In this document: one piece after another, positions 6,109-11,329 of the stretch
Position numbering within the stretch: position 1 is the first letter of the stretch
How the letters are laid out: each line of letters starts with the position of its first letter
Assembly (NCBI GenBank): GCA_020850915.1
Contig: JADZDV010000026.1
Span: 1 to 11,329 of the forward strand
Reading direction: 5' to 3'
Length of the DNA stretch: 11,329 nt
Source of the DNA: Chloroflexota bacterium
Lineage (GTDB): Bacteria > Chloroflexota > UBA6077 > JADZDV01
Notes under the pieces: model-generated
Database searches by the model: none
Seen by the model: only the letters and a program-made list of their open reading frames with translations
What the model was told of the DNA's origin: nothing
Made by a program: the position numbers and the translations under genes

Positions 6109-8546
6109 CGTCCGCCACCGCCGCCAGGCTTCGGAGAGCCGCCACCAAAGCCGCCCCGCCCCGGACCCGCGCCAGGGAAGAGCCCGCCTGCGCCGCTGGT
6201 TGTGCGCTGGGTCGTCTGGCCGCCGGTCGCGCTGATGGCCACGATCTCGCCGGGCTGCAGGCCGGCGAGGACCTGGGTGTTGCGATCGTCGCTGGCGCCC
6301 ACCTGGATGCGAGTTGGGACGGGCTGGCCGTCGCGCACGACGATGACGAAGGCAGTTGAGGCGTCGGCCGCGGCTGGCTGCTGGGCCTGGTCAGGCGCCG
6401 GCTGGCCGCTCTGCGTCTCAGGCGATGGCGAGGGAGAAGGCGAGGCGCCGGCGCGGCCCGCGCCGCGGGACCCGCCACCCTGGCCACCCTGGCCACCCTG
6501 CCCGAACTGGCCGCCCTGCGCCGCGGGGCTTGCCTGGCTACCCTGCGTTCCGCCCTGTCCGCGGAAGCCGCCGCCCTGACTGCCCTGGCCGCCGGAGCCC
6601 GCGCTCGCCTGCGCCTGGCGGAGTTCGGCCGCCTGGGTGCTGGCGAAGGTGATGGCCGCCGTTGGCACCAGCGTGACATTGTCTCTCTCGTCGGTGATGA
6701 TGGTGACGGTCGCCGTCATGTTCGGCAGCAGGGCGACGTCCGTCGGATCCACCGTGCTGACCACGGTGTAGTTCACCACGTTGGAAGTCGTCACGCCGAT
6801 CGGCTCCACGCGGGCCACGCGGCCGGTGAACGTCTTGTTCGGGAAGGCGCTGACTGTGAGCGTCACCTTCTGGCCAGTGGTCACCTTGCCGATGTCCGCC
6901 TCGCTGACCTGGGCGTTCACCTGGGGCGCGTTGACGTCCGTGAGGGTGATGAAGCCGGCGGTGTTCGTGCTGGCGGTGCTGCTGGTGGCGCTCGAGCCGA
7001 CCGGCCCGCCGCTAATGAGCTGGCCCACCGAGCCGCTGATCGCGGAGACCGAGCCGCTGGTCGGGGCGACGAGGGTGGCAGCAGCCAGGTTGTTCTGGGC
7101 GAGCTGCAGGGATGCGCGCGAGCTGTCCACTTGAGCCTGCGCGGCGTCCAGCTCCGGCTGGGTCGGCATGGCAGTGGACTGCGCGTAGCTGGCCTGGGCC
7201 GTGTTCAGGCTGCTGGCGGCCGAGTCCACCTGGGACTGGGCGCTCTGGATGCTCTGGGCCGACTTGGCCTGGGTGTTGGCCAGGCTGGTGTTGGCGGCAT
7301 CCAGCGACGCCTGCGCCTGGTCCACGCTGTTCTGCGCGGACTGGATGGTCGCGTCTTGCTTGACCGAGTCGTTCGTGAGATTGGATTGAGCGGTGTTGAC
7401 GGTGTTGGTGGCGCTGGTGACCTGCGAGCGAGCGCTCTCGAGCGTTCCAAGGTACCTGGCCTGGTTGCTGGCGAGGCTGGCCTGAGCGGTCTTCAGATTG
7501 TTCTGGGAGGTGGTGACCGCGTTCTGGGCGTTCAGGATGGACTGCTGGCCCTGGGCGCGGGTCTGATCGATCTGGTCCTGGATGGTCTTGATGCCGGCCT
7601 CCGCCGAATCAACCTGTCGCTTGGCGATGGTGCATTGGGACGACGTGCCGTTCTTGCAGGTGTCGTCACGCTGGGCCCGCTGGGTCCGGAGGTCCGCCTG
7701 GGCCTTGTCGAGCTGCCGGTTGGATACGTCCAGGTTGGCCTGGGCGATCTTCTGGGTCTGGTTGAGCTGGTCCTGGGCGTTCTTCACCGCGTCCTGGGCG
7801 TTCTGCACCGCGATGCGATCGCCGGCTGTGTCCTGATCAACCTGTTTCTGCGTGTTGGCGAGGCTCTTCTGAGCATCGGTGTAGGTCTGATTGGCGTTGG
7901 CCAGGGCCGTCCGGTCGCCCGCCAGGGCGGCGTCCTTCTGCTGCTGGGCGGAGACAAGCGCCTTCTGAGTGTTGGCCAGGTTGACCTGGGCGGTCTGGAC
8001 GCTGGCCTGGGAGACCTGAACATCCTGTGCAACGCTCGCGCGCACGCTCGCCAGGTTCTTCTGGGCCGTCGCGAGGCTGTTCTGCGCGGCGTCGACCTGG
8101 GCCTGAGCCACAGCGATGCTCTCCGCGGTGGGACCCGCGGCCAGCTTGGCGTAGTTGGCGCTCTGCTGTGTGAGCGTGGCCTGGGCCTGGGCCACCTGCG
8201 ACTCGAGGTCCGTCGTGTCCAGGCGGGCCAGCGTCTGTCCCGCCACCACCTTGTCGCCCACGGCGACGTCGATCTCGACAAGCTTGCCGGAGCTCTTGAA
8301 GGTCAGCGGAAGGTTGGCCGGGGCCGTGATCGGACCGGTGGCCGTGATGCTGGAGACCAGGTTGCCGCGCGAAACGGGCGCTGTCTGGTAGACGGGGGCC
8401 GACTGCTCTCGTGTGAACAGACCGGTTGCGTCCGCCCAGGCCGCGATCGCTGCCAGCAATGCGATAAGCAGCAGGAAAAGGATCGGCCGCGGGGGCATGC
8501 GGACTGGCCGCCATGCCGCGGGCCAGGTCGAGGCTGCTCTAGCCAT
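6105..8546 (-). CDS. Giant HlyD/MacA-type membrane-fusion (adaptor) protein with repeated coiled coil
   Basis: Periplasmic or extracytoplasmic adaptor of the export complex, 813 residues where MacA-type proteins have about 370-400. In order: a membrane anchor (20-38); the first lipoyl half (55-111, [26 protein letters not shown] as the core, residues 85-110); a long Gln/Ala/Asn-rich coiled coil (about 112-490) with two cysteines, 297 and 305, in its centre; the second lipoyl half ([13 protein letters not shown], 491-503); a Ser/Thr-rich loop (510-530); a beta-barrel (about 533-627); a low-complexity Gly/Gln/Ser/Pro segment (645-727); a membrane-proximal domain (730-775); and a Gly-rich tail (780-813). 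The start at 8546 follows the kinase stop by 3 bp and has GGAG 8 nt upstream. The stop overlaps the ATPase start. The family call is firm; the extra length is the unusual feature. Confidence 0.93.
7077..8213 (-). repeat. 32-residue (96-bp) periodic repeats encoding the adaptor alpha-hairpin
   Basis: Within the adaptor, related units recur. On the descending arm they are anchored at Ile144, Val176, Leu215, Val247 and Leu272, with spacings 32, 39, 32 and 25, that is 32 plus or minus one heptad. On the ascending arm they are anchored at Ile337, Leu369, Ile401, Ile433 and Leu466, with spacings 32, 32, 32 and 33. A typical unit is '[20 protein letters not shown]'. Five units per arm are separated by a central loop [11 protein letters not shown] (296-306). 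Hydrophobic residues recur every seven within units, as in coiled coils. Confidence 0.75.
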
Positions 8547-8549
8547 GCA

Positions 8550-10181
8550 TCAAACTCCGCCAGCGCCGGGGGCGCGCTGGCCCGACAACGTTGTTACCGC
8601 TTCGTTCCTGAGTATGCCAGCCGGACCTGAAGCCGCCGAGGGGGAAAGCTGGCCATTTCCTGAAGGCGCCTCCACAGCCAGCAAGGGCAGAAGGACCCTC
8701 ACCGTGGTCCCCCGATCCACTTCGCTGCGGATGTCGATGCGCCCGTGGTGGGCTTCGATGATGCCTCTTGCAATAGCCAGGCCGAGACCGGAGCCGCCAG
8801 TGGCGCGCGCTCGCGACGGATCGCCGCGGACGAAGCGGTCCATGACGCGCGGCAGCACATCAGGCTGGATGCCCGCGCCGGTGTCCGAAACGGTCAGGCG
8901 TGCGAGGCCGCGCTCCAGGCCCACCCCCAGCTCGATCCGACCGTCGGGCGGCGTGAAGGAGAGCGCGTTGGCGGTGAGATTGATGAGCACTTGCTTGAGC
9001 CGGTCGGCGTCGCCCTCCACGATCGGCTCCGCGCCGATGGAGACGCGTACCACCTGACCCCGGGCGAGGAGACGCGTCTGGGTCGCGACCTCCTCGACGA
9101 GCGGGGCCAGCTCCACCGGCGCCATCCTGAGCCGCTGCTCGGCGTCCAGGCGCGAGAGCGTCAGCAGGTCGCCGACGAGGCGGCCGAGTCGGTCGATCTC
9201 CCGTTCCATCGTGCCGAGCAGGCGATGGACGGTGGTGGCGTCGCCGCGGTCGGCGCCCATCTGGAGCACCTCGACCATGCCGCCGAGCGCGGTCAGGGGC
9301 GTTCGAAGCTCGTGGGCGGCGTCCGCGACGAAGCGGCGCTGCGCAATGAGCGCCGCGGCCAAGCGATCGAGCATACTGTCGAACGCTTCGGCCAGCTCGC
9401 CGATCTCATCCCGGCGCGCCAGGTGCAGGCGTTCGTCGATCCGGCCCGCGCCGATGCGGCGTGCCGCGCGAATGACCCGGTCAAGGGGACGGAGCGCTCC
9501 ACGTGTGGCGCGGAGCGCGACGATGCCTGCCAGGAGCACCGCCAGGATGGTGCCGATCGCTAAGGCGGTCCGGAGGCGGGACTCAAGGTGGTCGGTCAGC
9601 TCAAGCGAGCGTGACAGCGTGATGCCGCCGAGGATGGTGCCGTCCGCGGAGCGAAGCGGCAGGAGCAGGAGCAGCGTTCGCCTGGTCTGCTGCTCAACCA
9701 CCGCGCGCTGCTCGGAGCCCGCGAGCATGGCCCGAACGAGCTCCGGCGCGGGCTGGGGCCAGGACTCCACACCCTCGCTGACCTCGCTCGCGGAGACGAG
9801 GGTGCCGTCGGCGTCGTAGACCCGCACGCCGGTGTCCGGGCCGCTCATGCCTCGGACGAAGCCGGTGGCCATACGCGGCAGGGGGAAGTCCGGCAGGTCT
9901 GATCCCGGGCGATCGCCCTCGGTCTGCGGCCCGGCGGGTCCGCCTGATCTGCCCGATCCGCCCTGGCGCCCCTCACCCGGGCCGCGCGGGGGGCGGTTGA
10001 CGATGTTCAGGATGGGGCGGGCCTGGTCGCGCAGGTAGTCGGCGTTGAGGCCGATGAGGGCGCCGTCCAGCTCGAGGAGGAAGATGCCGCCGACGATCAG
10101 GAGGGTGGCGGCGAGCACCCCCACGTTGAGCGCGGTCAGCCGCCAGCGAATGGGCCAGGAGCTGGGCGCGACGTAGTGCAT
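8550..10181 (-). CDS. HAMP-containing sensor histidine kinase
   Basis: A 543-residue membrane kinase paired with the regulator just upstream. TM1 is about 15-37 and TM2 about 205-223. An extracytoplasmic sensor of about 165 residues lies between, containing a Gly/Pro/Arg-rich stretch (63-98) and then a small PAS/CACHE-like portion (TGVRVYDADGTLV..., ILGGITLSRSLE). HAMP spans about 224-276. The HisKA box is FVADAAHELRTPLTAL with the phospho-accepting His290. The ATPase motifs are the N-box NLTANALSFTP (401-411), G1 DTGAGI (433-438), the F-box MDRFVRGD and G2 GGSGLGLAIA (462-471). All catalytic residues are present. A tail of about 40 residues rich in Gly/Ser/Pro follows the catalytic core. The start lies 3 bp after the regulator stop, with only a weak ribosome site, so coupled translation is likely. 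The ligand is unknown; the operon implies a signal related to the transporter's substrate or the envelope. Confidence 0.95.
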   Translation of the reverse strand: MHYVAPSSWPIRWRLTALNVGVLAATLLIVGGIFLLELDGALIGLNADYLRDQARPILNIVNRPPRGPGEGRQGGSGRSGGPAGPQTEGDRPGSDLPDFPLPRMATGFVRGMSGPDTGVRVYDADGTLVSASEVSEGVESWPQPAPELVRAMLAGSEQRAVVEQQTRRTLLLLLPLRSADGTILGGITLSRSLELTDHLESRLRTALAIGTILAVLLAGIVALRATRGALRPLDRVIRAARRIGAGRIDERLHLARRDEIGELAEAFDSMLDRLAAALIAQRRFVADAAHELRTPLTALGGMVEVLQMGADRGDATTVHRLLGTMEREIDRLGRLVGDLLTLSRLDAEQRLRMAPVELAPLVEEVATQTRLLARGQVVRVSIGAEPIVEGDADRLKQVLINLTANALSFTPPDGRIELGVGLERGLARLTVSDTGAGIQPDVLPRVMDRFVRGDPSRARATGGSGLGLAIARGIIEAHHGRIDIRSEVDRGTTVRVLLPLLAVEAPSGNGQLSPSAASGPAGILRNEAVTTLSGQRAPGAGGV

Positions 10182-10184
10182 GGC

Positions 10185-10931
10185 TTATCCAGACAGGGCG
10201 TAGCCAACGCCCCGGACGGTGCGGATCAACCGCCGCTCACTGTCGCCCAGTTTCTCGCGCAGCGCGCTCACGTGGACTTCGATGAGGTTGCCATCGCCGA
10301 GATAATCGGTGCCCCAGACGCGGTCGAGGAGGACGTCGCGGGTCATCACCTGGCGCGGGTGGAGTATAAAGACTTCGAGCAGGTCGAACTCGCGGGGAGT
10401 CAGGTTGACCGGCCGGCCAGCCTGGAACACCTCGCGCGTGTCGCGGTTGAGGGTCAGCTCGCCGTAGGTCAGAACCCGCTCGACGGGACCGATGCGCCGG
10501 CGGAGCACGGCGCGGATGCGCGCCAGCAGCTCCTTGAACTTGAACGGCTTGGGCAGGTAGTCATCCGCGCCGGCCTCGAGGCCTTCGACCCGCTCGTCCA
10601 CGTCGCCGCGCGCGGTGAGCATGACGATCGGCACGTCGCCGCCGCGGCGCAGCCGCTGGCAGACTTCAAGCCCGTCCATGCCAGGCAGGTTGAGATCCAG
10701 GACCACGAGGTCCGGACGCTGACGGGCGTAGCTCGCGAGGGCGCTCGGACCGTCCGTGGCCAGATCGACCTCGAACCCCTCGTAGCGCAGGCCGAGCTCG
10801 ACGAACTCGAGGATCGCCTCCTCGTCGTCGACCACGAGGATCCGGGGCGACGGCGCGCCGCCAGGGGCGCTTGCATTGCTGGCGCCAGTGCGCAGTGTCA
10901 TGTTCGAATGGCCCCCGCTACCCAGAGACAT
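10185..10931 (-). CDS. OmpR/PhoB-family response regulator
   Basis: Two-domain DNA-binding regulator, phosphorylated by the adjacent kinase. Numbered from the ATG at 10931 (248 aa), the receiver has the acid pair Asp35/Asp36 (VVDDEE), phospho-acceptor Asp79 (VVLDLNLPGMDG), switch Thr106 (MLTARG) and Lys128 (LPKPF). The winged-helix domain follows (about 157-246) with LTPREFDLLEVF, WGTDYLGDGNLIEVHVSALR and IRTVRGVGYAL. The frame is open to a GTG at 10991, but that adds 20 residues unlike any receiver. The ATG at 10931 (MSLGSGG) or at 10901 (MTLRTGA) is more likely. Neither has a strong ribosome site: a G-run lies about 10 nt before the 10901 ATG, while 10931 may be near-leaderless. It is the first gene of the operon, and phased repeats just upstream suggest autoregulation. 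Confidence 0.93.
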   Translation of the reverse strand: MSLGSGGHSNMTLRTGASNASAPGGAPSPRILVVDDEEAILEFVELGLRYEGFEVDLATDGPSALASYARQRPDLVVLDLNLPGMDGLEVCQRLRRGGDVPIVMLTARGDVDERVEGLEAGADDYLPKPFKFKELLARIRAVLRRRIGPVERVLTYGELTLNRDTREVFQAGRPVNLTPREFDLLEVFILHPRQVMTRDVLLDRVWGTDYLGDGNLIEVHVSALREKLGDSERRLIRTVRGVGYALSG

Positions 10932-10940
10932 CGTAACGCC

Positions 10941-10983
10941 AAATTCTGAACTCGGGCGAGCGGAAAGCTGAACAATTGCTGAA
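10941..10983 (-). promoter_or_regulatory. Candidate response-regulator operator/promoter with 11-bp-phased CTGAA repeats
   Basis: The plus strand carries CTGAA at 10946-10950, 10968-10972 and 10979-10983, with start distances of 22 and 11 bp. Read in the operon's direction this is TTCAGC-AATTG-TTCAGC, with a third TTCAG two turns on. Direct repeats of about 6 bp with a 5-bp spacer are how OmpR/PhoB-family dimers usually bind. A weak -10-like CAGAAT (operon strand, 10943-10948) would place transcription start a few bases before the ATG at 10931. The repeats are directly seen; the function is inferred. Confidence 0.45.
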
Positions 10984-10991
10984 GGCCACAC

Positions 10992-11055
10992 CCGACGTGG
11001 CGCGCAGGGTGCCCGCCGGTCTCTCGGGGGAATGGCTCAGCCAGCCCGGGCGACA
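10992..11055. other. Short spacer upstream of the regulator operon
   Basis: Between the phased repeats and the inverted-repeat element I see no gene, no RNA and no clear promoter. Together with the repeats to its right, the whole stretch 10992-11329 is non-coding. Confidence 0.6.
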
Positions 11056-11283
11056 CCTTGTCATCCTGAGCGCCAGCGAAGGATCACGCTGTAGAAGATT
11101 GGCGGATGGCGCCGGACTGGCGAGCTCGCCGTAGGGTGCGCACCGCGTAGCACGTCCTCCGGGTAAGGATCGCTACAGTCAAAGCATTGGTGCGCGGTGC
11201 GCACTCTACGGTTCGACCGCTGGCCAGCTCCGGGTGGGCGGGCTCCTACTGCGTGATCCTTCACTTCGTTCAGGATGACAAGG
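11056..11283. repeat. Nested inverted-repeat intergenic element (MITE/REP-like)
   Basis: The outer arms are 11056-11089 and 11251-11283. The left arm begins CCTTGTCATCCTGAGCG and ends GAAGGATCACGC; the right arm, reverse-complemented, begins CCTTGTCATCCTGAACG and ends GAAGGATCACGC. The arms differ by one indel and a few mismatches. A second pair lies inside: CGTAGGGTGCGCACCGCG at 11130-11147 and its complement at 11193-11210, matching in 17 of 18 positions. The self-complementary GGCGAGCTCGCC (11119-11130) abuts the inner left arm. No credible gene is present inside. Each outer arm is itself partly palindromic (ATCCT...AGGAT). Short dispersed sequences of the 'CATCCTGAGCGAAGCGAAGGATC' type are common in intergenic DNA of several phyla; whether this one is mobile is unknown. 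Confidence 0.7.
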
Positions 11284-11329
11284 GGGCACGTTCAGGGCGG
11301 TAGGGGGCACGTTCAGGGCGGTAGGGGGC
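11281..11329. repeat. 21-bp tandem repeat at window edge
   Basis: The unit AGGGGGCACGTTCAGGGCGGT occurs at 11281-11301 and 11302-11322, identical in both, followed by the first 7 bases of a third copy at the window end. It begins exactly where the inverted-repeat element ends and probably continues outside the window. Confidence 0.9.

Noticed and set aside
7131..8630. Plus-strand open frame of 499 codons opposite the adaptor coiled coil, rich in Leu/Gly
   Set aside because: It arises because the repeated Gln/Ala codons (CAG, GCC) read antisense as Leu and Gly codons; the minus-strand reading has a coherent adaptor fold and operon couplings.
10932..10991. Longer response-regulator start at GTG 10991
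   Set aside because: The added residues are not receiver-like, there is no ribosome binding site, and the extension would translate through the phased repeats that look like an operator.
11061..11264. Minus-strand open frame of 67 codons inside the right-end element
   Set aside because: It lies wholly within the inverted repeats and has no ribosome site or recognisable protein pattern.
11056..11329. CRISPR-like array
   Set aside because: The 21-bp units are directly tandem with no spacers, and the longer repeats are a single inverted pair, not regularly spaced direct repeats.

Overview
The window is GC-rich bacterial chromosome. Gene style, tight ATGA couplings, secreted proteins with Thr/Ser- and Gly-rich tracts, and short dispersed palindromes of the 'CATCCTGAGCG...GAAGGATC' type fit a Chloroflexota (Thermomicrobia-like) genome. 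That placement is inference from style only; there is no marker gene here.

Left part, minus strand (1-1500): an M20-family amidohydrolase/aminoacylase-like peptidase (323-1492) is followed by the 5' part of a DppB-type dipeptide/oligopeptide ABC permease that runs off the window. The permease carries a visible frameshift near position 70 and has no good start codon, so it looks broken or mis-sequenced. Together they suggest uptake and hydrolysis of peptides or N-acyl amino acids. A gap of about 400 bp (1501-1913) separates them from two plus-strand genes: a VOC/glyoxalase-like protein (1914-2609) and a small SRPBCC/polyketide-cyclase-like protein (2651-3103).

Centre and right, minus strand (3152-about 10931): a compact six-gene unit, read right to left. 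It encodes an OmpR/PhoB-type response regulator, a HAMP-containing sensor histidine kinase, a very large HlyD/MacA-type adaptor (813 aa), a MacB/LolD-type ABC ATPase, a MacB-type FtsX permease and a secreted or membrane-anchored Thr/Asn-rich protein of unknown function. Junctions are 3 bp, 3 bp, a 4-bp ATGA overlap, a second ATGA overlap and 9 bp, so the unit is very probably one transcript. The likely logic is that the kinase senses an envelope or chemical signal, the regulator drives its own operon (11-bp-phased CTGAA repeats lie just upstream), and the adaptor-ATPase-permease complex exports a substrate or relieves envelope stress. The last gene is the least explained part.

The adaptor is the most unusual protein. 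It has a predicted alpha-hairpin of about 375 residues built from 32-residue repeats. A two-cysteine loop lies at its exact midpoint, and proline hinges stand equidistant on both arms.

Right end (10992-11329): non-coding. It holds a nested inverted-repeat element (11056-11283) and the beginning of a 21-bp tandem repeat that runs off the window.
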